Part shown: piece after piece, positions 26,726-35,118 of the stretch
How positions within the stretch are numbered: the stretch's first letter is position 1
How the letters are laid out: each line of letters starts with the position of its first letter
Source: Acetobacteraceae bacterium
Lineage (GTDB): Bacteria > Pseudomonadota > Alphaproteobacteria > Acetobacterales > Acetobacteraceae
Length of the DNA stretch: 64,000 nucleotides
Direction: 5' to 3'
NCBI GenBank assembly: GCA_027451405.1
Contig: DAIDJM010000054.1
Coordinates: forward strand, 58,315 to 122,314
Position numbers and translations under genes: made by a program
Notes under the pieces: generated by a model
Seen by the model: the letters and a program-made list of their open reading frames with translations, nothing else
What the model was told of the DNA's origin: nothing
The model's database searches: none

Positions 26726-27096
26726 TCAACCAGGCCGCGAGACTCGCCGCCGCCACATCCTCTCCGACACCCCCGCGCCCACGCCGTGGCGGTTCGCGTC
26801 GTGCCCCCACGCGCCGCTCGGCCGCCCAGCGTGCCGACCAGCGCGCCAATCATTCCCGTGAGCGGCGCACCTTCCAGCATCGCGCCGCCGGCGGCACCCA
26901 ACCCCAGCCGAAACAAAAACGATGGCAAAATGCGCCGGTCGGGCGCGAGGCGCATTTTATCCCCTGCCATCTCCCCCAGGGCCAAAGCCGCAAAAATCGG
27001 TCTTGCCGTGCCGCGTGCCATTACGGTCGAGGCGGTCATGGTGCGCATTCCGGCAAGGACGCCGAAGAGAAAAGCAAAGCTTCGCATGGAGCGCAT
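26557..27096 (-). CDS. DUF4126-like membrane protein, C terminus probably frameshifted
   Basis: Drawn as 179 residues. The N-terminal 105 residues look real: FAFLFGVLAGMRTMTASTVM, then PIFAALALGEMAGDKMRLAP, and FRLGLGAAGGAMLEGAPLTG followed by a Gly/Ala-rich helix GALVGTLGGRAAR. This is a small membrane protein of the DUF4126 type. After that the reading turns into Arg/Cys/Gly-rich sequence, while an overlapping frame reads GVGEDVAAASLAAWLITTV, the expected last helix. A one-base shift near 26790-26850 would join them and end at 26655, also reducing the otherwise improbable 169-bp overlap with the YidB-like gene. Whether this is a sequence error, a real mutation or a mistaken family call needs the raw data. 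Confidence 0.55.
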   Translation of the reverse strand: MRSMRSFAFLFGVLAGMRTMTASTVMARGTARPIFAALALGEMAGDKMRLAPDRRILPSFLFRLGLGAAGGAMLEGAPLTGMIGALVGTLGGRAARGGTTRTATAWARGCRRGCGGGESRGLVDYDRGRFDSIPATSESPGTRPFGVRRSMMPGSTRESSESNCCSLMPACCASSATVV

Positions 27097-27139
27097 CTGA
27101 GCCGTGCCGGGCGTTGTTCAAGAATGACGGGGCAGCCTT

Positions 27140-27200
27140 GCCTCCCGCGGGCGGAGGCTTTGTCTTTGCACGCCGCTGGGGCCGAAAGGCCCCAAACCCC
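27140..27200. repeat. REP-like double-hairpin element, copy 1
   Basis: A GC-rich element ending in the hairpin GGGGCC-GAAA-GGCCCC followed by AAACCCC, preceded by a degenerate GCGGGCGGAGGC arm. It lies between two minus-strand genes. See copies at 32808-32889, 34161-34224, 50890-50952 and 58890-58952. Confidence 0.75.
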
Positions 27201-27211
27201 AAGTCTTCCTT

Positions 27212-27844
27212 TCAGCGCAGAACAGCCTCCGCGCGATCGTAATCCTTCTCGAGCAGCGCGGCATTCGTCGCGATCGTGTGGGCATAGGCCAGGGCGATGC
27301 GCAGCACCCGCACGCCATTCCCCCACTCGGGATCGGACATTGTCTGTGGATCGCCAAACCCCGAGATCTCGATCCATTGCTCGACGGCATGGTCAGTGAT
27401 GACCTGCAACGCCTGCTGGCGCGTGTAGGCGGCCGAGACCGCCTGAACTTGGTTAAAATCGAGCTTCGCCACGGCCTGCGTTGCGACCGCGCTTTGCCAG
27501 GCGCTCGACGACAATCTGGCGAACCGCCGAGTGGCGAGCCCGCCGATGGCCGTCGGCGCGGTTGGCGTGTCGTGCCGGCGCCGCGCCTCCCCGTAATCGA
27601 TCCAGGCCTGCAAGCCTTTCTCGAGGGCCGCCTCGTCCTGAAAAGCCTCGCGGAGCTTCTCGCGATTGGTGTCGATTTCGGTCCGAAACTCCTGGCGGGC
27701 CTGAGCCGCAAGCGCCTCGTCCCGCCGCTTTTCCACCACCTGATCGAGCCCGAGCGCGATCAGGATGCCGCAGGTGATCGTGAATATGTGCAGCAGGAAA
27801 TCGCGCACCGAACGGATCGGGTGCGTGGGCGGATGAATGTCCAT
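27212..27844 (-). CDS. Hypothetical protein with one membrane segment
   Basis: 210 residues. One N-terminal membrane helix lies at about residues 14-33 (FLLHIFTITCGILIALGLDQ), followed directly by a charged helical region (VVEKRRDEALAAQARQEFRT, then EIDTNREKLREAFQDEAALE) predicted to form a coiled coil. The C-terminal half has WQSAVATQAVAKLDFNQVQA and ISGFGDPQTMSDPEWGNG. I recognise the general type (short cytosolic tail, TM, periplasmic helical domain, found widely in proteobacteria) but not a function. Nearby genes are unrelated. The stop lies 12 bp after the repeat element at 27140-27200. Confidence 0.7.
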   Translation of the reverse strand: MDIHPPTHPIRSVRDFLLHIFTITCGILIALGLDQVVEKRRDEALAAQARQEFRTEIDTNREKLREAFQDEAALEKGLQAWIDYGEARRRHDTPTAPTAIGGLATRRFARLSSSAWQSAVATQAVAKLDFNQVQAVSAAYTRQQALQVITDHAVEQWIEISGFGDPQTMSDPEWGNGVRVLRIALAYAHTIATNAALLEKDYDRAEAVLR

Positions 27845-27914
27845 CTTACCTCCGGTGGACAGATCCTCTGTGGCTCACCCCATCAGAGCCTCCCTCGCCC
27901 ACCGAAGGCAACCC

Positions 27915-28463
27915 TCACAAATCCCGTCCCATCACTGCATCACAAAAACAACTCTCGCCCACCCGAAACCGCCGGTCCGAGATCCGCGAAAACCCCTCCC
28001 GCGCGTAGAACGAAAGCGCACGCGCATTCTCGCCGTTCACGCCGAGAACCAGCCGCCGCGCCCCCGCTCCCCTCGCGGCGGCAACTGCCTCCGCCATCAG
28101 CGCCCGCCCAAGCCCGCTCCGCTGATACCGCTCGAGCACGTAAATCCGCAGCACCTCGAGATCTCCCAGCCGCGGCGCCTCGATCGGCAAGGTTGCCGGA
28201 ACCATCACAAGATATCCCGCCGGCGCCGCAACCGGCGTCTCCGCGATCCAAACCTTCACGCGAGCATCTGCGAGCCATGCCGCATAGCGGGCCGCCGCGT
28301 GCTCCACCGCGCAATGCCGCACCAGATCCGGGCCCGGGATCATATGTGCATAAGCCTCGAGAAATGTGGCCGCTCCCACCAACGAAAGCGCAGCCGCATC
28401 CGCGGCCGCCGCCAGCCGCACGACGGGCCGCCCCGGAACCTCGGAATGCACCGCGACGCTCAC
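27915..28463 (-). CDS. GNAT family N-acetyltransferase
   Basis: 182 residues. The acetyl-CoA pyrophosphate-binding signature is clear: LRIYVLERYQRSGLGRALMA (R-x-x-G-x-G/A), preceded by a beta-strand-rich N terminus (PVVRLAAAADAAALSLVGA) and followed by GARRLVLGVNGENARALSFY, then AREGFSRISDRRFRVGE. This is the four-motif GNAT fold, close to RimI/spermidine-acetyltransferase-like proteins. Substrate unknown. It overlaps the upstream GNAT gene by 4 bp, so the two are coupled, and lies at the end of the dnaG-rpoD block. Confidence 0.87.
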   Translation of the reverse strand: MSVAVHSEVPGRPVVRLAAAADAAALSLVGAATFLEAYAHMIPGPDLVRHCAVEHAAARYAAWLADARVKVWIAETPVAAPAGYLVMVPATLPIEAPRLGDLEVLRIYVLERYQRSGLGRALMAEAVAAARGAGARRLVLGVNGENARALSFYAREGFSRISDRRFRVGESCFCDAVMGRDL

Positions 28464-29032
28464 GCGACCCGCAGATGTGTGGGTATTTCGAGACCGAGAT
28501 GGTTCGGCACGTCCCAGATCTCGCGGACGGCGCGCACCTTCTCGAAACCCGCGCGCAAATAGGTTGGCAGCGCGCGGGGGTGATCCGCCGTGCAGGTATT
28601 CACCGTGACGGCCCGCGGTCCCAATCCCCAGGCCTGGTCGATCGCCGCGCGCAGAAAGGCGCGCCCGAGCCCCTGCCCCACTGCATGCGGCATCAGCCCG
28701 AAATAGCTGAGATTGACCGTTCCCCCGGCCCGCGCATCGAGTTCGAAAAATCCTGCCGGCTCATAGTCCCTGTAGAGCACGTGAATGGAAACGCCGGGAT
28801 GGCCGAGCAGCTCGGATATTTGCGAAAGCGGCATGGTCCGGCGGAGCCACCACACATAGGGCGCGCCCACGGTGTCGTAGAGATATCGATAGAAGCGCGC
28901 CGTCGGACGCGGCAGTCGCACGAGCACTGTGTCCGCGGGTAGGATGGGGCCGAGCTCGGCCGGCGGCGCGTCCTGCCGCAGGAACGTAACGGTCACCGCA
29001 ATCCGGGTGGTCGGGCCGCTCACCGGCGCCAC
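28460..29032 (-). CDS. GNAT family N-acetyltransferase
   Basis: 190 residues. The N-terminal part is LPADTVLVRLPRPTARFYRY, then LYDTVGAPYVWWLRRTMPLS. The central strand-loop FGLMPHAVGQGLGRAFLRAA is the acetyl-CoA binding loop (Q-G-L-G-R), followed by TVNTCTADHPRALPTYLRAG and FEKVRAVREIW. This arrangement is that of GNATs often annotated beside rpoD in Acetobacteraceae-like genomes; the substrate is unknown. The start is 3 bp after the rpoD stop, suggesting read-through expression with rpoD. Both this and the next gene are likely expressed from the dnaG-rpoD transcript (inference). Confidence 0.85.
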   Translation of the reverse strand: MAPVSGPTTRIAVTVTFLRQDAPPAELGPILPADTVLVRLPRPTARFYRYLYDTVGAPYVWWLRRTMPLSQISELLGHPGVSIHVLYRDYEPAGFFELDARAGGTVNLSYFGLMPHAVGQGLGRAFLRAAIDQAWGLGPRAVTVNTCTADHPRALPTYLRAGFEKVRAVREIWDVPNHLGLEIPTHLRVA

Positions 29033-29035
29033 GTC

Positions 29036-30979
29036 TCAATCGTCGAGAAAGCTGCGCAGCTTGCGGCTCCGGCTCGGATGCTTGAGCTTGCGCAGCGCCT
29101 TGGCCTCGATCTGCCGGATACGTTCGCGCGTCACGTTGAATTGCTGCCCGACTTCTTCCAGCGTGTGATCGGTATTCATGCCGATTCCAAAGCGCATCCG
29201 CAACACACGCTCCTCGCGCGGGGTCAGGCTCGAGAGAACCCGCGTCGTCGCCTCGCGCAAATTGGCCTGGATCGCTGCGTCGAGCGGAATGATCGCCGCC
29301 TTGTCCTCGATGAAGTCGCCGAGATGGCTGTCCTCCTCGTCACCGATCGGCGTCTCGAGGCTGATCGGTTCCTTCGCGATCTTCAGGACCTTGCGCACTT
29401 TCTCGAGCGGCATGCCGAGCTTCTCGGCCAGTTCCTCGGGCGCCGGCTCGCGGCCGATCTCATGCAGCATCTGCCGGCTCGTGCGCACCAGCTTGTTGAT
29501 GGTCTCGATCATATGCACCGGAATGCGGATCGTCCGCGCCTGATCGGCGATCGAGCGCGTGATCGCCTGACGGATCCACCAGGTCGCATAGGTCGAGAAT
29601 TTGTAGCCGCGGCGGTACTCGAACTTATCGACGGCCTTCATCAGGCCGATATTTCCTTCCTGAATCAGATCGAGGAATTGCAGCCCGCGATTGGTGTATT
29701 TCTTGGCAATCGAAATCACCAGACGCAGATTGGCCTCGATCATCTCCTTCTTGGCGCGCGCCGAATCCCGCTCGCCACGGCTCACCGTCGAATAGACCCG
29801 CTTGAACTCGCCGATCGGCAACCCCGCGTCGTTGGCGATCGCCGCCACTTGCGCCCGCACCTCGCCGATCTGCGACGTGTATTTCGTCGCAAACAGCTTC
29901 CAGCCGCGTCCCGGCAACGCCGCCACGGTCTCGAGCCAGTTCGGATCGAGTTCGTGGTCACGGTATTTCAGCAGGAAATCCTCGCGGCTGATCTTGCAGC
30001 TCTCGGCCAGCCGGAGAAGCTGCCCTTCGAGACCGTTCAGCCGCTGATTGAGCTGCTTGAGTTGCTGCACCAGCTCTTCGATGCGGTTGTTATGGAGCCG
30101 CACCGTCTCCACCTTCTGCACGAGCTCCTCGCGCAGCTTCTCGTATGTCTTTTCGGATCGGGAACTGATCTCCTCGCCCGCCGTCAGCTGCTCGAGACGC
30201 TTGGTCTGCATCTTCGAGAGCTTCTTGTAGAGCCCCTCGATCTCCTCGAAATTGGCCAGCACGTCGGGCTTGAGCTTCTCTTCAAGCGCCGAGAGGGACA
30301 GCCCCGCGCCCTCGCCCTCCTCGACATCCTCCTCCTCGGGCGGCTCGGGGAACGCCTGCCCGTCCCCCGCCTCGACAGCCGCGGCTTCGGCGTTCGCGCC
30401 GGCCCCCTGCGTCGCCTCGAGATCGATAATGTCGCGCAACAACATGCGCCCGGCCTTCAGCGCATCGTGCCACGCGATGATCGCCCGGAAGGTCAGCGGA
30501 CTCTCGCAGAGCCCGCCGATCATCATGTCGCGCCCAGCCTCGATGCGCTTGGCGATGGCGATCTCGCCCTCGCGCGACAGCAGCTCGACCGCCCCCATCT
30601 CGCGCAGATACATGCGCACCGGATCGTCGGTACGCCCGACACTCTCGGAATCGACGTTGCCGGCCGCCTCGCCCTCAGGCTCGGGCTCACCCTCCGTCTC
30701 CGCGCGCTCCGCCTTCGGCGCCGCCTCGCCTTCCTCGCTTTCCTCGTTCTCGACAACCTGAATGCCCATTTCATTGAAATGGGACATGATGTCCTCGATC
30801 TGCTCGGAGGACATCTGGTCTTGCGGCAGCACCGCATTGAGCTCGTCGAACGTGATGTAGCCGCGCTCCTTGCCGCGCGCCATCAGCCGCTTGACCGCGG
30901 CCGATTGCACGTCGAGCAGCGAAGCGTCCGCGTCCTGTTCGGCGGCCGGGGTCTCCACGGTTGCTTGTTTCGTTGCCAT
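29036..30979 (-). CDS. rpoD: RNA polymerase primary sigma factor RpoD
   Basis: 647 residues, the usual size for alphaproteobacterial sigma-70. Region 1.1 is near residues 20-80. Region 1.2 contains [21 protein letters not shown] large acidic non-conserved insertion follows (about 170-400). Region 2 is [20 protein letters not shown], then [20 protein letters not shown] and the -10 recognition/melting segment [20 protein letters not shown]. Region 4.2, the -35-binding helix-turn-helix, reads [20 protein letters not shown] followed by [10 protein letters not shown]. It directs RNA polymerase to housekeeping promoters. It sits 45 bp downstream of dnaG, the classical macromolecular-synthesis order, and is followed closely by two GNAT genes. 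Confidence 0.98.
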   Translation of the reverse strand: MATKQATVETPAAEQDADASLLDVQSAAVKRLMARGKERGYITFDELNAVLPQDQMSSEQIEDIMSHFNEMGIQVVENEESEEGEAAPKAERAETEGEPEPEGEAAGNVDSESVGRTDDPVRMYLREMGAVELLSREGEIAIAKRIEAGRDMMIGGLCESPLTFRAIIAWHDALKAGRMLLRDIIDLEATQGAGANAEAAAVEAGDGQAFPEPPEEEDVEEGEGAGLSLSALEEKLKPDVLANFEEIEGLYKKLSKMQTKRLEQLTAGEEISSRSEKTYEKLREELVQKVETVRLHNNRIEELVQQLKQLNQRLNGLEGQLLRLAESCKISREDFLLKYRDHELDPNWLETVAALPGRGWKLFATKYTSQIGEVRAQVAAIANDAGLPIGEFKRVYSTVSRGERDSARAKKEMIEANLRLVISIAKKYTNRGLQFLDLIQEGNIGLMKAVDKFEYRRGYKFSTYATWWIRQAITRSIADQARTIRIPVHMIETINKLVRTSRQMLHEIGREPAPEELAEKLGMPLEKVRKVLKIAKEPISLETPIGDEEDSHLGDFIEDKAAIIPLDAAIQANLREATTRVLSSLTPREERVLRMRFGIGMNTDHTLEEVGQQFNVTRERIRQIEAKALRKLKHPSRSRKLRSFLDD

Positions 30980-31024
30980 TACAATGCTCCGCCGCTGCGA
31001 GCGGGCCCGACGCCCCGCGCAGTG

Positions 31025-32785
31025 TCAATCATCGAGGCTTTCGCCCGTTCCCTCGCCCCGGCGCACCCGCCCAAGCTCCGCGCTGAGCGCGGCCAATCGG
31101 TCGAACGCCGCCTGGCTCGGTGCCGCGACGCAGGCCGTCCGCGCCGCCGCCACCTGCCGCTCCAGTACATCGGCATTCGACAAACCGTAGAAATGCCACC
31201 AGAACGCCTGTGCCCGTTCGGCCGTCGCCTGCGCCGGAAGCACAGCGCGCAACCGCACGGTTTCGGAAGTCATGCCAAGGTTCGCGAGGTGGTCGTTCAG
31301 CGAAGCCGAGTCAAGCCGCTCGGCCCGTTCGGCCCAGGCGAATGTGGCATCTCGGAGACCCGCCAGCCGCTCCGGCAGGGCGAGGCCGGCCAGCGCCTCC
31401 CCCACGGCGTCGAGCAACACGGGATGCGCGAGTATGAGCGCCAGCAAAATTTCCCCCCGATGCCGCGCCGCCGCCTCCGCCGCCGGCGGCGTCCGGGGCG
31501 GCGCCAAGCCCTGACGCGGGCGCGGCCGCGCTCGCCCGGCCGCGAACAGCCGCCCTTCGAAATCCCGCCGGTATTCGCGCCGCAGCGCCGGGTCCCGCAG
31601 GCTCGCGAGCGACGCATCCAGCAACGCCCGCAACCGCGCCCGCTGTTCCGGAGTCCGGTCCCCCGCCATCCCCCGCTTCGCCTCGAACAGCACCGCCGAG
31701 AAAGGCTGCGCCGCCTCCAGCACCGCCCGGAACGCCCCCGCCCCCTGCGCCCGCACCAGCGTGTCCGGATCCTCCCCCGCCGGCAGTGACGCAAACCGCA
31801 GCGTCCGCTCCGCCGTCACCAGCGGCAGCGCCACCTCTACCGCCCGCGCCGCCGCCCTGGCCCCCGCCGCATCCCCGTCGAAACACAGCACCGGCGCCGG
31901 CACCTGCCCCCAAAGCGCTTCGATCTGCTCCGCCCCGAGCGCCGTCCCGAGCGGTGCCACCGCCCCCGCAAACCCCGCCTGGTGCAGCGCGATCACATCC
32001 ATATACCCCTCGACCGCCACCACCGGCGCCCCGCCCCGCGCCGCCCCCCGCGCCAGATCGAGCCCGTAAAGCGTCCGCCGCTTGGCAAAGAGCGGCGTCT
32101 CCGGACTGTTCACATATTTCGGCTGCCGGTCGGCCAACGTGCGGCCCCCGAAAGCGATCACCCGCCCCCGCCCGTCGCGGATCGGAAACATCACCCGCTC
32201 GAAGAACAGCTCGTCCCCCGGCGCCCCATCCTCCCCCGGCCGCAGCAACCCGGCCGCCAGCAACGCCTCGGGCGAGGCCCGCCCGGCAAACCGCCGCCGC
32301 ACGGCGCCCCGCCCTGACCCCGACCAACCGAGCCCGAACCGCTGGATCGTGTCGTCCGAAAGCCCCCGTCCCCGAAGATAAGTCAGCGCCGCCGCGCCCC
32401 CGGGCGCCCAAAGCCACTCCTGAAAAATCCCGGCCGTCTCGGCAACGATCTCCCGCAGTTCGAGCTTCGCCTGCTCGGCCGCCGCTTCCCGCGCGCTGGG
32501 CTTCGGCACATCGAGCCCGGCCTCGGCCGCGAGCGCCTCGACCGCCTCCATGAACGAGACACCCTGCGCCTGCATGACGAACCCGATCGCATCGCCATGC
32601 GCGCCACAACCGAAACAATGGAAATGGTCGTCATAGACGTAGAAGCTCGGCGACTTCTCGCCATGGAAAGGACAGCACGCCTTCCAATTCCGCCCGCTGC
32701 GCACGAGCCTCGCCTTGCGCCCGACCAGCGAGGCCAGGCTCGCGCGGGCACGCAGCTCTTCCAGGAAGGAATCGGGCAGCTTCAC
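31025..32785 (-). CDS. dnaG: DNA primase DnaG
   Basis: 586 residues from GTG 32785. The N-terminal CHC2 zinc-binding domain reads WKACCPFHGEKSPSFYVYDD and HFHCFGCGAHGDAIGFVM. The TOPRIM catalytic domain has VVAVEGYMDVIALHQAG (conserved Glu) and VLCFDGDAAGARAAARAV (D-x-D). The C-terminal DnaB-interacting region is rich in Ala and Arg. It lays down RNA primers for lagging-strand synthesis. The open frame continues 24 codons upstream, but that stretch is a set of GC hairpins of the dispersed repeat family, so the GTG at the start of VKLPDSFLEELRARASLASL is preferred. No strong ribosome site was seen before it. Confidence 0.96.
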   Translation of the reverse strand: MKLPDSFLEELRARASLASLVGRKARLVRSGRNWKACCPFHGEKSPSFYVYDDHFHCFGCGAHGDAIGFVMQAQGVSFMEAVEALAAEAGLDVPKPSAREAAAEQAKLELREIVAETAGIFQEWLWAPGGAAALTYLRGRGLSDDTIQRFGLGWSGSGRGAVRRRFAGRASPEALLAAGLLRPGEDGAPGDELFFERVMFPIRDGRGRVIAFGGRTLADRQPKYVNSPETPLFAKRRTLYGLDLARGAARGGAPVVAVEGYMDVIALHQAGFAGAVAPLGTALGAEQIEALWGQVPAPVLCFDGDAAGARAAARAVEVALPLVTAERTLRFASLPAGEDPDTLVRAQGAGAFRAVLEAAQPFSAVLFEAKRGMAGDRTPEQRARLRALLDASLASLRDPALRREYRRDFEGRLFAAGRARPRPRQGLAPPRTPPAAEAAARHRGEILLALILAHPVLLDAVGEALAGLALPERLAGLRDATFAWAERAERLDSASLNDHLANLGMTSETVRLRAVLPAQATAERAQAFWWHFYGLSNADVLERQVAAARTACVAAPSQAAFDRLAALSAELGRVRRGEGTGESLDD

Positions 32786-32807
32786 GGGCCGGAGATCATA
32801 AACTAGC

Positions 32808-32889
32808 TGGGGGCTTTGCCCCCAGACCCCCAGCAGGGAGGCGCCGCCTCCCTGCACCCATCGCTGGGGCCGTAAGGCCCCCGACCCCG
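32808..32889. repeat. REP-like element, copy 2 (extended, three hairpins)
   Basis: Three consecutive stems: CTGGGGGC-TTT-GCCCCCAG, then GCAGGGAGGCG paired with CGCCTCCCTGC (with minor loop), then CTGGGGCC-GTAA-GGCCCC followed by CGACCCC. It fills the gap between the dnaG start and the ompA-like stop. Confidence 0.75.
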
Positions 32890-34062
32890 TTACTGGAGGA
32901 TGATCTGGACGCGGCGGTTTTGGGGTTCTCGGACGCCCTTGGCGGTCGAGACAAGCGGGTCCGCCTCGCCATAGCCGTGAATCTCGATCTCGCCGGCCGG
33001 CACGCCGTCGCGCACCAGTTCGGCCTCCACGCTCCGCGCCCTTCGCACTGAGAGTTTCAGATTATAGGCCGCAGTCCCCGAGAGGTCGGTGTACCCGTTC
33101 ACCTCGATCCGCGTCGTCTGCACATGCCGGCTCGCATCCGCCGCCTCGGCCACGATCTGCCGCGCCCGCTCGGTCAGATCGGCCCGGTCCCAATCGAAGA
33201 ACACGAGATAGGTCCGTGCTTCCTGCGGCGCAGGCGGCGGCGGGGGAACCGGTGCCGGCGGCGGCGGGGGCGGCGGCTGGAACAACGCATACCGGAACCC
33301 GAGCAGGATCGTGTGGTTCAGATCGTTGGTGAAATGACGGTTGCCCCGGACCACCTCGGTCACCTGCGCGGTCACGGCGCCGGACGGAGAGCGGATGAAA
33401 TGAAACGACCGGCCCTGCGTCAATGTGAGCGCCGGCATGGGATCGAGCAACCCAATGAACCGGTAGTCCACCGTGAACGACAGCCCGGGCACCGCGGCGA
33501 TCGGCACCGCAAATCCGGCAATCGCCTGGTACGCAAACGCCCCCACCGTCTGACTGCCGTAGCCGAGCTCGACCGGTCCGGTGACGGGCGTGATTCGCCG
33601 GCCCTGGATGTTCTGATTGAAATTCGACCGGTCCACCTCCTGCCCGCCGACACCCACGCCGACATACGGCGCAACGGGCAATCCGAGATCGAGATCGTAG
33701 AGCGCGTTCACGAACCCGCCATATTTCTGCTCGAGCCCGCCGCCGCGCCGGGACGGCGCCGTGAACCCCGCCGGCGGAATGGACTGCGCCCCACGCACCA
33801 CGTTGCTCAGATAATCGCCCTCGATCTCCACCCGCATATGGAACGGCAGCGTGATGCCGGCGCTCGCCTGGCCCGCGAAACCCGGATGGAACGTGTAGAT
33901 GATGTCGCGCGGAAACCCGAGCGTCGGCGCCGGCGTGACGATTTCGTTCTGCTGCAGGTTGGTTCCCGCGCCGAGGCTCACATAAGGCCCCGGCAGGCCC
34001 TGCGCCCAGCCGAAGGCCGGAACCGAAATCGCTGCAGCGGCCAGCGCCTGCCAAGTCTTCAT
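32890..34062 (-). CDS. OmpA-family outer-membrane protein
   Basis: 390 residues. A Sec signal peptide is visible (MKTWQALAAAAISVPAFGWA, cleavage after AWAQ-like site near residue 21). Residues 25-265 form an OmpA/Omp_b-brl-type beta barrel with alternating aromatic strands (PYVSLGAGTNLQQNEIVTPA; LSFTVDYRFIGLLDPM) ending in FRYALF. A Pro-rich linker (residues 267-283) leads to the OmpA C-terminal peptidoglycan-binding domain: TYLVFFDWDRADLTERARQI, RIEVNGYTDLSGTAAYN, LKLSVRRARSVEAELV and GYGEADPLV, with the conserved Asp and Arg that hold diaminopimelate. It anchors the outer membrane to the cell wall. It is on the same strand between cyanase and dnaG with repeat elements on both sides, so it is probably its own transcription unit. 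Confidence 0.93.
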   Translation of the reverse strand: MKTWQALAAAAISVPAFGWAQGLPGPYVSLGAGTNLQQNEIVTPAPTLGFPRDIIYTFHPGFAGQASAGITLPFHMRVEIEGDYLSNVVRGAQSIPPAGFTAPSRRGGGLEQKYGGFVNALYDLDLGLPVAPYVGVGVGGQEVDRSNFNQNIQGRRITPVTGPVELGYGSQTVGAFAYQAIAGFAVPIAAVPGLSFTVDYRFIGLLDPMPALTLTQGRSFHFIRSPSGAVTAQVTEVVRGNRHFTNDLNHTILLGFRYALFQPPPPPPPAPVPPPPPAPQEARTYLVFFDWDRADLTERARQIVAEAADASRHVQTTRIEVNGYTDLSGTAAYNLKLSVRRARSVEAELVRDGVPAGEIEIHGYGEADPLVSTAKGVREPQNRRVQIILQ

Positions 34063-34160
34063 GCCACCCGATCCCGCACCGGACCGTTCTTGGTCCGAAC
34101 CGGGAACTTACTGATGCATGGTGGTGTCGGCAAGCCCAAGGGGGCGCGTGTCTGAGTTAA

Positions 34161-34224
34161 GGCGTGCCTCCGGCGGCCCGGGCTCTGCCCGGGACCCGCT
34201 GGGGCCGAAAGGCCCCAGACCCCG
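34161..34224. repeat. REP-like double-hairpin element, copy 3
   Basis: GCCTCCGGCGGCCCGGGCTC and so on: a first hairpin CCCGGGCTCTGCCCGGG, a short ACCCGC spacer, then GGGGCC-GAAA-GGCCCC and AGACCCCG. It lies between the ompA-like start and the cyanase stop. Confidence 0.75.
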
Positions 34225-34228
34225 TTAC

Positions 34229-34669
34229 CTAGTAATATTTATAGGGCAGGAACTTTCCGGACATCGTGATCCGCACCCGATCCCCCTTCGGATCGGGCTG
34301 CCGCTCAATCGCCATGTCAAAATCGATCGCCGACATGATGCCGTCGCCGAATTCCTCCTCGATCAGCGCCTTCCAGGCCGGCCCGTTCACCATCACGAGC
34401 TCGTAAAACCGGTAGAGCAACGGATCGCTGGGCGGCATCGCACTGCCGCGTAGCGGGACCTCACCCAGCAGCCGCGCTTCCGTCTCCGACAGCCCGAACA
34501 GCGAAGCCGCCCGCGCGCACTGCTCCGTATCGAGCCGCATCTGCCCCAGCAGCGCCCCTACCACCGGCACCGCCGACCCGCCGCCGATCTCTTCCACGAT
34601 CCGCCGCCAGCTCCAGCCGCGCGCGCGTTTGATGTCGAGGATTTTTTCGGTGAGCTCGCCCCGATTCAT
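34229..34669 (-). CDS. cynS: Cyanate hydratase (cyanase)
   Basis: 146 residues, within the usual 147-156 of the family. It converts cyanate and bicarbonate to CO2 and carbamate, which decays to ammonia. The N-terminal helix-turn-helix-like half is MNRGELTEKILDIKRARGWS, then WRRIVEEIGGG. The catalytic half is LLYRFYELVMVNGPAWKALI, then EEEFGDGIMSAIDFDMAIER, with active-site Arg87, Glu90 and Ser113 matching the known Arg-Glu-Ser triad, and it ends in VRITMSGKFLPYKYY. Start 34669 overlaps the upstream YqeY stop by 4 bp (ATGA). No carbonic anhydrase or CynR is beside it, which is the usual cyn operon, so its placement after yqeY is unusual. Confidence 0.95.
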   Translation of the reverse strand: MNRGELTEKILDIKRARGWSWRRIVEEIGGGSAVPVVGALLGQMRLDTEQCARAASLFGLSETEARLLGEVPLRGSAMPPSDPLLYRFYELVMVNGPAWKALIEEEFGDGIMSAIDFDMAIERQPDPKGDRVRITMSGKFLPYKYY

Positions 34670-35118
34670 GGGTTCAAGCGCGCCCTCGCGGCCGCTCCCG
34701 CTTCCGCCATGTCGATCAACGCGCCATGCTTCGCTTTCAACGCCGCCATCACCCGCCCCAGATCCTTGACCGAAACGGCCCCGGTCTCCGCGATCGCCGC
34801 CTCCACCGCCGGCCCCACCTCGACGCCAGCGGGCAGAAATCCCTCGATCACCGCGATCTCCGCCGTTTCCTTGTCGACGAGATCCTGCCGCCCGCCCTGG
34901 GCATACATCGCGACACTCTCGCGCCGCTGTTTCACCATCCCGCGCAGCATGGAAACGATTTCTTCGTCCGGCACCTGCGCGATCCCTTTTGGCCGCGATG
35001 CGATATCCACATCCTTGAGCCGCGCCAGTATCAATCGCACCGTGCTGGTGCGCGCCGAATCCCGCGCGCGCATCGCCTCCGCAAGTGCCGCCGCGAATTG
35101 TGGCCGCAACGCGCTCAT
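34666..35118 (-). CDS. GatB/YqeY domain protein
   Basis: 150 residues, full length for YqeY proteins. Blocks: AEAMRARDSARTSTVRLILA, then LKDVDIASRP, EIVSMLRGMVKQRRESVAMY, QGGRQDLVDKETAEIAVIEG, and FLP followed by KDLGRVMAALKAKHGALIDM. The domain is shared with the tail of GatB amidotransferase and may bind tRNA; the exact role is unknown. YqeY is a common neighbour of dnaG in alphaproteobacteria, as here. Start 35118 was chosen because it overlaps the upstream Rrf2 stop by 4 bp; an upstream in-frame start would lie inside that gene. Confidence 0.92.
   Translation of the reverse strand: MSALRPQFAAALAEAMRARDSARTSTVRLILARLKDVDIASRPKGIAQVPDEEIVSMLRGMVKQRRESVAMYAQGGRQDLVDKETAEIAVIEGFLPAGVEVGPAVEAAIAETGAVSVKDLGRVMAALKAKHGALIDMAEAGAAARARLNP

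Noticed and set aside
29078..31789. A 903-codon open frame antisense to rpoD and dnaG
   Set aside because: Its translation is Arg/Leu/His-rich without domains and mirrors the GC-rich genes beneath it, which have full family matches.
34161..34224. Simple rho-independent terminator only
   Set aside because: The same multi-hairpin sequence recurs in five gaps with a shared core and lacks T runs, so it is better described as a repeat family.
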